DNA of 64,000 bases from Promicromonospora sp042731755 (GCF_042731755.1 NZ_JBHWLR010000005.1:310001-374000); one strand, 5' to 3'. Shown: positions 8,480 to 17,578, numbered from the stretch's first letter. A program made the numbers and translations. Notes: generated by a model not told the origin, from the letters alone.

Positions 8480-10585
8480 ATGTTCACCGTACGAACCTGG
8501 GCGGCGAGGACGAGTGCCGCCCTGCTCACGACAGCCCTGGCCGCGACCGGCCTGGCGGCGGGTGCCACGGCGGCGCCGGCCGCGCCCGCCGTCGGCCCCG
8601 CGCCCGCCGGCCCCGACGCCGCCTCGGCGTCCGACAGCCCCAGCCCCACGCCCTACCAGGGCTGGAACACCTACTACGGCCTCGGCGGCGACTTCAGTGC
8701 CGACGAGGTGCTGGACGTGGCCGACTTCCTGGTCTCGTCCGGGCTCGCGGACGCGGGCTACGACATCGTCTGGCTCGACGGCGGCTGGCAGGCCGACGTG
8801 CCGCGCGGCGCGGACGGCCGCCTGCAGGGCGACCCCGCGCGGTTCCCCGACGGCATGGCGGCGCTGGCCGACGAGATCCACGACCGCGGCCTGCGCGCCG
8901 GCATCTACACCGACGCCGGCCCGTACATCCCGGGCACCTGCGGCCTGGGCAGCGGCGGCCACTACCAGACCGACGCCGACACCTTCGCGGAGTGGGGGTA
9001 CGACGCCGTCAAGGTCGACTTCCTGTGCGGCATCACCGCCGACCTGGACCCGCAGGAGGCGTTCACCGCGTTCTCGGACGCGCTGCGGAACAACAGCTCC
9101 GGCCGGCCCATGATCTTCAACCTGTGCAACCCGGTGACCTCCCCGGACTGGGGCGACTACCCGGAGGAGCAGCAGTCCACGTGGTCGTGGACCTACGCCC
9201 CCGACATCGCGGAGTCGTGGCGCACTTACACCGACGTCGGGTTCGTGGGGCAGATCCAGTTCAAGGACGTGCTGCGCAACTTCGACGCCAACGCCCGGCA
9301 CCCGGAGGTCGCCGGTCCGGGCAGGTTCAGCGACCCGGACTACCTGGGCCCGGAGCTCGGCATGACCACCGAGGAGTTCCGCACGCAGATGTCGCTGTGG
9401 ACCGTCGCGGCGGCGCCGCTCGTCATCTCCAGCGACCCGCGCACGCTCAGCCAGGAGTCGATGAACATCCTGCTGGACGAGGACGTGCTGGCGATCGACC
9501 AGGACCGGCTCGGCGTCCAGGGCACCCGGGTCGGCGCGGCCGGCACCACGGAGACGTGGGCCAAGCCGCTCGCGGACGGCTCGGTCGCCGTCGCGCTGCT
9601 GAACCGCGGCGACCGGCCCGCCGAGGTGGCCACGACCGCCCGTGACCTGGGCCTGCACGGCCGGTCCTTCGCCGTGCTGGACACCTGGACGGACGCCCGC
9701 ACGCAGTCGTCGGGCACGATCCGGGCGGCGGTACCGGCGCACGGCGCCGCGCTGCTGCGGGTCACGCCCACCCGGCACGACGGCGCCCCGCGCCTGGTCG
9801 CGTCCCCGCCCGCGTTCACGTCCGTCGGGGCCGACGCCGTGGCGCCCACCACCGACCTGCTGGCCGCGGCCGGCGACCGGCTGACGACCGAGGTGACGCT
9901 GCACAACGACGGCAGCGCGCCCGTGCGCGACCCGCGCGTCTCGCTGACGGTCCCCGAGGGCTGGACGGCCCGCGCGCTGGGTGCCGCCCCGCGGGTCGTG
10001 CGACCGGGCGGTTCGGCCACGGTCGCGTTCGCGGTGTCGGTCCCGGCAGGAACGGGGACCGGCGCGTACGACGTCGCCGCGTCCGTCTCGTCCGGCTCCG
10101 GGCGGGTCACCACGCCGCCGTCGCGCGTGACGGTCGCGCCCGCGGCGCCGTCCGGCGGCGGCGTCGTGCTCTCGCGGCACCCGTGGGTGAGCGCGAGCAG
10201 CGGCTGGATGGAGCCCACGGTCGACCAGAGCGTGGGCGGCGGCAGCCCCCTCACGGTGGCCGGCGTCGTGCACGAGACGGGGATCGGCGTCGCCACGCCG
10301 TCGCACGTGCGGTACTACCTCGGCGGCGCGTGCACCGCGCTGACCGGGAGCGTCGGCATCGACGACGTCGTCGGCACGGTCGGGCCGGAGGGCGGCACGG
10401 CGACGTTCGACGTCGTCGGCGACGGAAAGACCCTCTGGAGCAGCGGCCTGGTGGAGCGGGGCGAGGCGATCGCGTTCGACGTGGACGTGACGGGCGTCCG
10501 CGACCTGACCCTCGAAGTGGGCGACGCGTCCGACGGCGGCTACAACGACCGCGCCGACTGGCTGACCCTCACCACCACCTGCTAA
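8480..10585 (+). CDS. Secreted GH27 alpha-galactosidase-like enzyme with NPCBM domain
   Basis: 701 residues. An N-terminal signal peptide (about residues 1-32, ending near ATAAPA) is followed by a Ser/Pro linker and a GH27 barrel starting at TPYQGWNTYYGLGG. The catalytic nucleophile region YDAVKVDFLCG places Asp180; the acid/base region ESWRTYTDVG places Asp252. After the barrel's beta-sandwich come an NEW3-like domain (about 430-530) and a C-terminal NPCBM domain (about 540-700; begins near LSRHPWVSASSGWMEP), which usually binds carbohydrate. Known GH27 enzymes remove terminal alpha-galactosyl, beta-L-arabinopyranosyl or alpha-N-acetylgalactosaminyl residues. It acts outside the cell; the importer encoded at 1-2481 would take up its products. 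ATG has an AGGAGA ribosome site about 8 nt upstream. Confidence 0.92.
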   Translation: MFTVRTWAARTSAALLTTALAATGLAAGATAAPAAPAVGPAPAGPDAASASDSPSPTPYQGWNTYYGLGGDFSADEVLDVADFLVSSGLADAGYDIVWLDGGWQADVPRGADGRLQGDPARFPDGMAALADEIHDRGLRAGIYTDAGPYIPGTCGLGSGGHYQTDADTFAEWGYDAVKVDFLCGITADLDPQEAFTAFSDALRNNSSGRPMIFNLCNPVTSPDWGDYPEEQQSTWSWTYAPDIAESWRTYTDVGFVGQIQFKDVLRNFDANARHPEVAGPGRFSDPDYLGPELGMTTEEFRTQMSLWTVAAAPLVISSDPRTLSQESMNILLDEDVLAIDQDRLGVQGTRVGAAGTTETWAKPLADGSVAVALLNRGDRPAEVATTARDLGLHGRSFAVLDTWTDARTQSSGTIRAAVPAHGAALLRVTPTRHDGAPRLVASPPAFTSVGADAVAPTTDLLAAAGDRLTTEVTLHNDGSAPVRDPRVSLTVPEGWTARALGAAPRVVRPGGSATVAFAVSVPAGTGTGAYDVAASVSSGSGRVTTPPSRVTVAPAAPSGGGVVLSRHPWVSASSGWMEPTVDQSVGGGSPLTVAGVVHETGIGVATPSHVRYYLGGACTALTGSVGIDDVVGTVGPEGGTATFDVVGDGKTLWSSGLVERGEAIAFDVDVTGVRDLTLEVGDASDGGYNDRADWLTLTTTC

Positions 10586-10590
10586 CCCCT

Positions 10591-10845
10591 CCGTTGAGTG
10601 CTGGGTATTTGTTGTTCGACAACGTTTCGCGAGCGCAGATAGCCCACACCCCCCCACCCAGAAAGAGTGGTGTTTGTCCAGAAACCCCTCCCCTGCGGGG
10701 CCCAGCTTTCTCTTTAGTTCGTCTGGTTTTNNNNNNNNNNCCCCAACGTCCTACCCCTAACCACCACCTGCAACCCCCTTTGTGGGGTGCGTGCCGCTGC
10801 CGGCCTAAAACCTTTTGAGGAACGAAGACACCCAGCACTCAACGG
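10591..10845. terminator. Bidirectional terminator hairpin, interrupted by the gap
   Basis: Arms CCGTTGAGTGCTGGGT (10591-10606) and its exact complement (10830-10845) lie right behind the stops of two convergent genes. The form matches the intact hairpin at 57291-57347, whose arm begins TGAGTGCGGGGTATCTG. The loop given here is an assembly artefact. Confidence 0.6.
10731..10740. other. Scaffold gap (10 N)
   Basis: Ten Ns mark a contig join of unknown true length. Flanking sequence on both sides is unlike the rest of the window (homopolymers, lower GC). Confidence 0.98.
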
Positions 10846-11733
10846 TCAGGAGAGGGTGGTGTCGGTCAGGAGCTCCGTCAGGTGCGGGGCCGGGCTGTCG
10901 ATGCGGTCGGTCGGGTTCGTGACCATCGAGACGATCCAGTCCGCCGCGCCGTCCGCCGCGACCGGGAGCGCGACCAGCCGGGCCGCCTGCGGCTTGGCCG
11001 CGACGTGCCGTGGCACGAGCGCGACGCCGAGGCCGCGGTCCACCAGGTCGAGCAGCGTGTGCACGTCGTTGACGGTGAACCGCACCCGGCGCCGGACGCC
11101 CCGGGCGGCGAACGCGTCGTCGTTCATCTGGCGCACCGCCCAGGACGGGTGGAAGTCGATGAAGCTCTCGCCGCCCAGGTCGGCCCGGTCCACGGTCGCG
11201 CGGGACGCGAGCGGGTGGTCCTGCGGGCAGAGGAACACGACCGGCTCCTGACCCAGGACGGTCCGCGGCAGCACGCCCACGTGGTCGGCGGTGGCCACGA
11301 ACGCGGCGTCGAGCTCGCCGTCGCGCACCCCCGCCAGCAGCTCGTGCGAGCCCGCCTGCTGGAAGGCGATCTCCACCCGCGGGTAGCGCCGGTGGAAGCG
11401 TTCCAGCAGCGTAGCCACGTCGACGACGCCGAGGCACTGCTCCGAGCCGACCCGCAGCGTGCCTGCGAGCTCGCGCGAGACCTTGACCACCGCATCGCGA
11501 GCTTCCGTCGCGGAGGAGAGCATGGAGCGGGCGAACGGCAGGAGCGCCAGACCAGCCTCGGTGGGCTCGACCCGCCGGGTGGTCCGGCTGAACAGCCGGG
11601 TGCCCAGCTCGACCTCGAGGTTACGGATGGCGGCGGACAGCCCGGACTGCGAGACGCCGGTGAGCTCGGCGGCCCGGGTGAACTGGCGCTCGTCCGCGAC
11701 AGCCACGAGGTATTCCATCTGACGCAGTTCCAT
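10846..11733 (-). CDS. LysR-family transcriptional regulator
   Basis: 295 residues. N-terminal winged helix-turn-helix (MELRQMEYLVAVADERQFTRAAELTGVSQSGLSAAIRNLE; residues 1-60) followed by a periplasmic-binding-protein-like effector domain (from about 90, GTLRVGSEQCLGVVD). It diverges from the aldo/keto reductase gene at 11836, the classic LysR arrangement, and a CTAGG-N9-CCTAG box lies between them. It probably controls the two aldo/keto reductases in response to an unknown, possibly electrophilic, metabolite. Confidence 0.93.
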   Translation of the reverse strand: MELRQMEYLVAVADERQFTRAAELTGVSQSGLSAAIRNLEVELGTRLFSRTTRRVEPTEAGLALLPFARSMLSSATEARDAVVKVSRELAGTLRVGSEQCLGVVDVATLLERFHRRYPRVEIAFQQAGSHELLAGVRDGELDAAFVATADHVGVLPRTVLGQEPVVFLCPQDHPLASRATVDRADLGGESFIDFHPSWAVRQMNDDAFAARGVRRRVRFTVNDVHTLLDLVDRGLGVALVPRHVAAKPQAARLVALPVAADGAADWIVSMVTNPTDRIDSPAPHLTELLTDTTLS

Positions 11734-11779
11734 TAAGAAACACCAGTTCTGGGAATGATGATGAGGAGTTGTTGGACTT

Positions 11780-11798
11780 CTAGGTTATCCCTTCCTAG
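11780..11798. promoter_or_regulatory. Probable LysR operator
   Basis: Inverted repeat CTAGG-N9-CCTAG between the divergent LysR and aldo/keto reductase genes. Interrupted dyads of this spacing are typical LysR recognition sites (T-N11-A core). Confidence 0.5.
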
Positions 11799-11835
11799 TC
11801 TCTGGTCCGAACCCGTTGCGACACGAGGAGAAACC

Positions 11836-12702
11836 ATGCAGCTCCGTTCCATCGGCGGCCGTTCCGTCTCCGCGATCGGCCTCGGCGGCATGCCGATGTC
11901 CATCGAGGGACGGCCCGACCGCGAGCGCTCCATCGCCACGATCCACGCCGCCCTCGACGCCGGCGTCACCCTGATCGACACCGCCGACGCCTACCACCAG
12001 TTCGCCGACGAGGTGGGGCACAACGAGGAGCTCATCGCCGAGGCCCTCCGGTCCTACGGCGGCGACACCTCCGGCGTGCTGGTCGCCACCAAGGGCGGGC
12101 ACCTGCGCCCCGGCGACGGTTCGTGGACCAAGGACGGTCGCCCCGAGTACCTCAAGGAGGCCGCCAAGGCCTCGGCCAAGCGCCTCGGTGTCGACGCCAT
12201 CGGCCTGTACCAGTTCCACCGGCCGGACCCGAACGTGCCCTACGGCGACTCGGTGGGCGCCATCCGCGACCTGCTCGACGAGGGCGTCATCGAGCTGGCG
12301 GGCATCTCGAACGCGAACCCCGACCAGATCCGCGAGGCCAACGACATCCTGGGCGGCCGCCTGGTGTCCGTGCAGAACCAGTTCTCGCCGCGGTTCCGGT
12401 CCTCGCTGCCCGAGCTGGAGCTGTGCGCCGAGCTGGGCATCGCGTTCCTGCCGTGGAGCCCGCTCGGCGGCATCTCGCTGGCCCGGTCGGGCGAGCTGGG
12501 CGCCGAGTACTCCGCGTTCCAGGAGGTCGCGGACGCACACGGGGTCTCCCCGTTCCGCGTGACGCTGGCCTGGGAGCTCGCGCTGGCGCCCGTCGTCGTG
12601 CCGATCCCCGGGGCGTCGCGCCCGGAGAGCATCCGCGACTCGGCCCAGGCGCCCGAGCTGACGCTCACCGCCGACGAGGTCGCCCGCCTGTCGGCGGCCT
12701 GA
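11836..12702 (+). CDS. Aldo/keto reductase
   Basis: 288 residues, NADPH-dependent carbonyl reductase of the AKR superfamily. The tetrad is visible: Asp and Tyr in LIDTADAYHQF, Lys in VATKGGH, His in YQFHRPDP. The C-terminal IPGASRPESIRDSAQA segment is the NADP phosphate-binding region. ATG chosen for its AGGAG ribosome site; an upstream in-frame ATG at 11755 lacks one and would run through the LysR operator. A second AKR gene follows after 48 nt on the same strand. Confidence 0.92.
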   Translation: MQLRSIGGRSVSAIGLGGMPMSIEGRPDRERSIATIHAALDAGVTLIDTADAYHQFADEVGHNEELIAEALRSYGGDTSGVLVATKGGHLRPGDGSWTKDGRPEYLKEAAKASAKRLGVDAIGLYQFHRPDPNVPYGDSVGAIRDLLDEGVIELAGISNANPDQIREANDILGGRLVSVQNQFSPRFRSSLPELELCAELGIAFLPWSPLGGISLARSGELGAEYSAFQEVADAHGVSPFRVTLAWELALAPVVVPIPGASRPESIRDSAQAPELTLTADEVARLSAA

Positions 12703-12750
12703 GCCGAGCCGGCCCGAGCCACCCAAGCACTCACCACAGGAGAGAAACCC

Positions 12751-13683
12751 GTGAAGACCTTCACCCTGCCCGGCACGGACCTCACCGTCCCGAACGTCGT
12801 CCTGGGCCTCATGCGCATCCAGGAGAAGACGGACGAGGAGGTGCGCACCCTGGTCAAGACGGCCCGGGACGCCGGCATCTCGTTCTTCGACCACGCCGAC
12901 GTCTACGGCTCAGCCCTGCACGGCTGCGAGACCCGGTTCGCCGAGGCCATGCAGCTCACGTCGGCCGAGCGCGAGCAGATCGTGCTGCAGACCAAGGCCG
13001 GCATCGTGCGCGAGGGGCCGTACTTCGACTACTCGTACGAGCACCTCGTCGAGTCGGTCGAGGGCTCCCTGGAAGCGCTCGGCACCGACTACATCGACAT
13101 CCTGCTGCTGCACCGCCCCGACGCGCTCGTGGAGCCCGACGAGGTGGCGCGGGCGTTCGACGACCTGTCGACGTCGGGCAAGGTGCGCGCGTTCGGCGTC
13201 TCGAACCACACGCCGGGCCAGATCGAGCTGCTGCGCAAGTCGGTGACGCAGCCGCTCGTGGCCAACCAGCTCCAGCTCTCGGTGACGCACGCGCCCCTCG
13301 TGGCGCAGGGTGTGGCCGCGAACATGCAGGGCCTGGACCAGTCGATCAGCCGCGACTCCGGCACCCTGGACTACTGCCGCCTGCACGACATCACCGTGCA
13401 GGCATGGTCGCCGTTCCAGGCCGGGTTCTTCAACGGCGTGTTCCTCGGCTCGCCGGACTACCCGGAGCTGAACGCCGTGATCGACCGGCTGGCCAAGAAG
13501 TACGACGTGCCGGCGATCGCGATCGCCACCGCCTGGATCACGCGCCACCCGGCGCAGATGCAGGTGGTGCTCGGCACCACCAACCCGGAGCGGGTGGCGG
13601 GCGCCGCCCTCGGCTCGGAGGTGCCGCTGACGCGTGCCGAGTGGTACGAGATGTTCCGCACGGCGGGCTACACGGTGCCGTGA
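12751..13683 (+). CDS. Aldo/keto reductase (YdhF-like)
   Basis: 310 residues, second AKR of the pair, closer to the E. coli YdhF type. Tetrad residues are in FFDHADVYGS (Asp, Tyr), VLQTKAGI (Lys) and ILLLHRPD (His); the NADP-binding tail is QVVLGTTNPERVAGAA. GTG start with AGGAGAG ribosome site. Probably one transcript with the upstream AKR; followed by a hairpin terminator at 13733. Substrate unknown. Confidence 0.92.
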   Translation: MKTFTLPGTDLTVPNVVLGLMRIQEKTDEEVRTLVKTARDAGISFFDHADVYGSALHGCETRFAEAMQLTSAEREQIVLQTKAGIVREGPYFDYSYEHLVESVEGSLEALGTDYIDILLLHRPDALVEPDEVARAFDDLSTSGKVRAFGVSNHTPGQIELLRKSVTQPLVANQLQLSVTHAPLVAQGVAANMQGLDQSISRDSGTLDYCRLHDITVQAWSPFQAGFFNGVFLGSPDYPELNAVIDRLAKKYDVPAIAIATAWITRHPAQMQVVLGTTNPERVAGAALGSEVPLTRAEWYEMFRTAGYTVP

Positions 13684-13732
13684 CCCGCTGACGTGGGCGC
13701 CGCCAGCGGCGGGCAGGTAAGAACGTGACCGC

Positions 13733-13783
13733 CGGGGTGTGCTGCTCTGCGTAGACAACTTCTACGCCGAGCAACACACCCCG
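13733..13783. terminator. Hairpin terminator after the AKR pair
   Basis: Two 23-nt arms (13733-13755 and 13761-13783) pair with two mismatches around a 5-nt loop. Located 50 nt after the stop of the second reductase. No T-tract follows, as is common in high-GC actinobacteria. Confidence 0.7.
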
Positions 13784-13869
13784 CAGTCGCCATCGCTTCC
13801 CCACCGCGAATCCGGGGCGAACTGCCCTCTTTCCTTCTCCGCGCCGAGCGGCTCTGCCAGGGTGGCGGC

Positions 13870-15501
13870 ATGACCCAGACCGCACCGGGCCGACGAGCCG
13901 ACGCGCGCGGCCGCACGCGCGCCGCCTCCCTGGCCGCCGTGCTGCTGCTGACGCTGTCCGGGCTGACCGCCCTGCCGGCAGGCCTCTTCTCCCCCGAGTA
14001 CCACAGCGACAGCTGGACGGTGGCCGGCGCCGCGGGCCCGGCGTCCGTGCTGCCCACCCTGGTGCTCGTGGCGGCCTCGGTGACCTACGGATCAGCGGTG
14101 TTCCTGCTGTTGACCACCGTTCTGACCACGGTGCACCTGGTCGCCCTGGCCGCGCTCGCTTCGGCGGCCGCGAACGGCCCGCAGGATCCGCAGGTCTTCC
14201 TGTCCGGCCCCGTCGCGCTCGGCCTGGCGCTGGTGGGCATCCTTCTGGCCTGGTGGGACAGCACTCGCGCGGACCGGCGGCCGGGGATCGCGCTCCTGGT
14301 GGTCGCCCTGGCCCCCGTGCTCGGCCTGCTGGTCGACGCGCGGCAGGCCGGAGACGGTCCGTGGTACGTCATCGGCATCGGCGTCCTGGTGCTCCAGCAG
14401 GTCCCGGCGATCCTCACGGTCCTGGCGGCGGGGCTCGTGTGCCTGTCCAGCCGGGGTGCGCGGCTCGGAGGGGCGGCGCTGATCGCACTCTCGGGGGCGA
14501 GTCTCCTGTGGGCCGACTCGATCCTGTCCCCGGCGACGCCGCTTCCCGGGCTGCGTCTCGCGGCGATCTCGGCCGCCGTCGTGTGCGCGCTCGTCGCGGC
14601 GGCCCAGGCCCCGGGGCCCGCCGACCACGACCAGACCGACGAGACCGACGTCGCGCCGCCGGCCACACCCCCGGTCGCCGCGCCTGCGCCCCCAGACGCC
14701 GTGCCCGCGCCTCCGGTCGCCGCCCCCGGGCCTGCCGGCGCGATCGTCCTGCCCGCCCGGGTCCTGCCCACGGTCGCCCTGGCAGTCCTTGTGCTCGCGG
14801 TCGCGGTGCAGGTCCCGGAGCTGTTCGCACAGGGCCCCGGCATCCGTCCCGGGCTCGCGGGGCCGGGCCCGCTGGTGGGCCTCCTGGTCGGCGCCGCGTT
14901 GCCGGCGGCGCTCACGCTGACGGCCGGTGCGGTGACCCTCAGGACGCGCGGCGTTCTCGTCGTGGCGAGTGCTTGCTCGGCCGGGCTCGCGGTCGCCCTG
15001 GCAACCAGCCGGATCACGACGGGCGGAGGGCTCAGCCTTCGCGACCTGCTGCCGTTCGTGGCGCTGGGCCTGGCCCTCGCGCTCGCGTGGGCCACCATGC
15101 CCCGGTCGGGACGGAGCGACCGGACGGCGCTCCGCTGGGCCGCTGTGGCGCTCCTCGGCCTCACGGCCTCACCGCTCGCGCTCCTTGCCGACCCCACCGT
15201 CGACCTGGCGTACATGGGTCGGTACCTGCTGTCGTACCCGCTGGCCGGTGCCGGGCCCGTGGTCGCCGCGGCCCTGCTCGGCTTCCCGCGTCGCGCCACC
15301 CGGCTGACGGCGGCGGTGCTGCTCACCGCGCTCGCACTGGTCGGCGTCCGCTTCCTGATATACGACGCCTCGGGACTCCGCCTGGCCGCCGCACTGGACC
15401 TGGTCCAGATCTGCGGGTACGGCCTGGCCGCCGTGCTGGCGGCCGCGGCCGCCCTGCCTCGCCGCGACGAGACCGGGCAGCCGGTTCCGGTCGAAGGCTA
15501 G
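13870..15501 (+). CDS. Polytopic membrane protein of unknown function
   Basis: 543 residues with about 13-14 predicted membrane helices and no recognisable catalytic motif. After five to six helices there is a Pro/Ala-rich cytoplasmic or periplasmic linker (about residues 255-295, runs of APAPPDAVPAPP type), then a second block of helices. The two-block layout recalls transporters or integral-membrane sensors, but nothing specific can be assigned. Its TAG shares the tetranucleotide CTAG with the stop of the convergent FAD oxidase gene. Confidence 0.8.
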   Translation: MTQTAPGRRADARGRTRAASLAAVLLLTLSGLTALPAGLFSPEYHSDSWTVAGAAGPASVLPTLVLVAASVTYGSAVFLLLTTVLTTVHLVALAALASAAANGPQDPQVFLSGPVALGLALVGILLAWWDSTRADRRPGIALLVVALAPVLGLLVDARQAGDGPWYVIGIGVLVLQQVPAILTVLAAGLVCLSSRGARLGGAALIALSGASLLWADSILSPATPLPGLRLAAISAAVVCALVAAAQAPGPADHDQTDETDVAPPATPPVAAPAPPDAVPAPPVAAPGPAGAIVLPARVLPTVALAVLVLAVAVQVPELFAQGPGIRPGLAGPGPLVGLLVGAALPAALTLTAGAVTLRTRGVLVVASACSAGLAVALATSRITTGGGLSLRDLLPFVALGLALALAWATMPRSGRSDRTALRWAAVALLGLTASPLALLADPTVDLAYMGRYLLSYPLAGAGPVVAAALLGFPRRATRLTAAVLLTALALVGVRFLIYDASGLRLAAALDLVQICGYGLAAVLAAAAALPRRDETGQPVPVEG

Positions 15502-16934
15502 ACCTGGGGCGTCACGTTGTGGTTGCTCGCGAACAGGTTGCCCGGGTCGTAGGCCCGCTTCACCTCGCGCAGCCGGGCCAGCGTCGCCTCGGGGTACGCG
15601 TTGCGGACGTCCTCCTCCGTGGCGGTGGACATGAAGTTCACGTAGCCGCGCCCGCCGACGCCGAGCGTGTCGGCCGTCGAGGTGATCCACTCCCGCAGCC
15701 CGGCGAGCCCGTCGAGCTCCGGGGTCATGCCCTGCACCGTGACCATCCAGGCCGCGTCACGGTGCGCAAAGGCCGTGTCCGCCGGGTCGGCGTCCGCGAT
15801 CGCGCCGCCCATGGGCCGCAGGTTCACGGCCGCGACGCCCGGCGGCGCCCCGAGCACGGCCCCGACGGCCGCGGTGGCCCACGCCTCGTCGGGCGCCCAG
15901 GCGCCGTCGCCGAGGAAACCGGTCCGGGCGTCGCCCGGCATGCCGCCCTCCGGGCCGCCGACACCCGCGAACATCTCGGGGTAGGCGATCTCCCCCACGC
16001 TGTCGTGCACGGGGGCGAGCGCGCGGAGCGGGGCGTAGACCGCCTCGGCCTGGTCCGCCGGGCCGGCGAAGCACACGAGCGCCATGACGATCGGCTTGCC
16101 GTGCGCCTCGGCGGGCAGCATCGGCAGCGGCGGCGCCACCAGGACGTTGACCATGCCGGACAGCTCGGCGGGCGCCTCGGCCAGCGCCGTCAGCACGCCC
16201 GCGAGCGTGGCCGGCTCGGCGGGCCAGACGAACATGCCCCCGGTGACCACCGGCAGCTCGCGCAGCCGCAGCTCGATCTCGGTGACGACGCCGAAGTTGC
16301 CGCCGCCGCCCCGCAGCGCCCAGTAGAGGTCGGGGTTCTCGTCGGCGTCGGCCCGGACCACCCGGCCGTCCGCGAGGACCACCTCGGCGCCCAGCACGTT
16401 GTCGACGGTGAGCCCGTGGGCCCGGCTGAGGTAGCCGATGCCGCCGCCGAGCGCGAGGCCCGTGAGGCCGACGCCGCCGGTGTCGCCGAACCCGGTGGCC
16501 AGGCCGTGCTCGCCGGCCGCGACGATGTAGTCGCCCGCGAGCACGCCGCCTTGCGCCCGCCCGACGCCGGCGTCCCGGTCGATCTCGACGCCGTCCATGA
16601 GGCGCAGGTCCAGCACCAGCCCGCCGTCCAGCAGGCTGTGCCGGGCGAGGTTGTGTCCGCCGGCGCGCACGGCGACCGGCAGGCCTGCGTCGTGCGCGAC
16701 GGCGAGCGCCGTGGCGACCTCGTCGGCGTCGCGCACGCGCGCCACCGCGGCCGGGGTGCGCTCGGCGCCGCCCATGAACACGGCGGCGGCGTCGGCGAAC
16801 CCGTCGGACGCCGGGGTGAGCAGGCGGTCACCGAGGGCGGCCGCGAGTGGGGCCAGGGCGCGGTCGAGCGCCTCGGGCGAGAGGTCGGTGGTGCTGGTGG
16901 TGCTGGTTGTGCCGGGGGTGTCCTGCGTGGCCAT
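15498..16934 (-). CDS. FAD-binding oxidoreductase (berberine-bridge-enzyme type)
   Basis: 478 residues. PCMH/VAO-fold FAD domain (about residues 55-230) with VRAGGHNLARHSLLDGG, whose first His is the expected 8-alpha-histidyl FAD attachment site, and GLALGGGIGYLSRAHGL. The C-terminal BBE motif is YDPGNLFASNHNVTP. The second covalent link (6-S-Cys) of bicovalent members seems absent: the corresponding region GFGDTGGVGLTG has no Cys. Family members oxidise sugars, alkaloids or phenolics with O2. It diverges from a MarR regulator and efflux pump, so it may modify a compound that also induces the pump. Confidence 0.88.
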   Translation of the reverse strand: MATQDTPGTTSTTSTTDLSPEALDRALAPLAAALGDRLLTPASDGFADAAAVFMGGAERTPAAVARVRDADEVATALAVAHDAGLPVAVRAGGHNLARHSLLDGGLVLDLRLMDGVEIDRDAGVGRAQGGVLAGDYIVAAGEHGLATGFGDTGGVGLTGLALGGGIGYLSRAHGLTVDNVLGAEVVLADGRVVRADADENPDLYWALRGGGGNFGVVTEIELRLRELPVVTGGMFVWPAEPATLAGVLTALAEAPAELSGMVNVLVAPPLPMLPAEAHGKPIVMALVCFAGPADQAEAVYAPLRALAPVHDSVGEIAYPEMFAGVGGPEGGMPGDARTGFLGDGAWAPDEAWATAAVGAVLGAPPGVAAVNLRPMGGAIADADPADTAFAHRDAAWMVTVQGMTPELDGLAGLREWITSTADTLGVGGRGYVNFMSTATEEDVRNAYPEATLARLREVKRAYDPGNLFASNHNVTPQV

Positions 16935-16978
16935 CGTCGAGCCTCCGTGTCGGTACCGGATCTTCCAGGTGACAAACG

Positions 16979-16999
16979 TTAGGCATCTAAGGATTAGGC
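16979..16999. promoter_or_regulatory. Possible MarR operator (repeated TTAGGC)
   Basis: The spacer between the FAD oxidase and marR genes is AT-richer than its surroundings and holds two TTAGGC repeats 15 nt apart (16979 and 16994). A MarR dimer site here would control both directions. No clear inverted repeat, so this is tentative. Confidence 0.35.
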
Positions 17000-17038
17000 G
17001 TCAATGCATTTCGGGGACGGCCGAACTATCCTGCGTCC

Positions 17039-17578
17039 ATGCAACCAAGCGGACGGCCCGACGGCGATCCAGACGGCCCCGCTGCGGGGGTGAACCCGGG
17101 CCAGGCCGGCCCCGTGCCGGTCGCGGTGGCCATGTGGCAGTCCGTGCACCGCGTCATGCGGGCGTTCGACGCGCAGCTCTCCGAGCAGGGCGCGACCTGG
17201 CAGGTCTGGCACATCCTGCTCGCCGTGCACCAGGGCACGCCCGCCACCCAGCGCGAGCTCGCGCGCGCCGTCGGCATCCGGGAGGCCACGCTGACGCACC
17301 ACCTGCGCGGCATGGAGGACAGGGGGCTGATCGTCCGCAGCCGCCAGGAGACCAACCGCCGGGTGCAGCGCATCGAGGTCACCGCCGACGGCGAGGCGCT
17401 CTTCCGCCGGCTCAAGGCGGAGGCGATCAAGTTCGACCGGACGCTGCGGGGCGCGATCGGCGCCGGGGAGGACGACGTCCAGGCGTTCTTCGCGACGCTG
17501 GGCCGCCTGGCCGACGTGGTGCCCGACGGCGGACGCGACATCCTTCCGGAGGGCTGGCCGGGCAACCGCCGGGACTGA
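17039..17578 (+). CDS. MarR-family transcriptional regulator
   Basis: 179 residues. Winged helix-turn-helix of MarR type: ATQRELARAVGIREATLTHHLRGMEDRGLIVRS (about residues 70-105) and wing residues RRVQRIEVTADGEALF. Long Pro/Gly-rich N-terminal extension (1-30). Located 97 nt upstream of a DHA2 drug-efflux gene in the same direction and divergent from an FAD oxidase, so it most likely represses both until a phenolic or drug ligand binds. Confidence 0.92.
   Translation: MQPSGRPDGDPDGPAAGVNPGQAGPVPVAVAMWQSVHRVMRAFDAQLSEQGATWQVWHILLAVHQGTPATQRELARAVGIREATLTHHLRGMEDRGLIVRSRQETNRRVQRIEVTADGEALFRRLKAEAIKFDRTLRGAIGAGEDDVQAFFATLGRLADVVPDGGRDILPEGWPGNRRD

Larger units (their letters stand above)
10586..10845. 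other. Intergenic region with hairpin arms and scaffold gap
   Basis: 260 nt between the convergent GH27 and LysR genes. It contains the two arms of a hairpin (16-nt perfect match, 10591-10606 and 10830-10845, CCGTTGAGTGCTGGGT and its complement), between which lie about 220 nt of degraded sequence around a run of 10 Ns. 10741-10790 resembles an error-rich second copy of 10555-10605. The natural spacer is probably a single bidirectional terminator hairpin. Confidence 0.7.
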
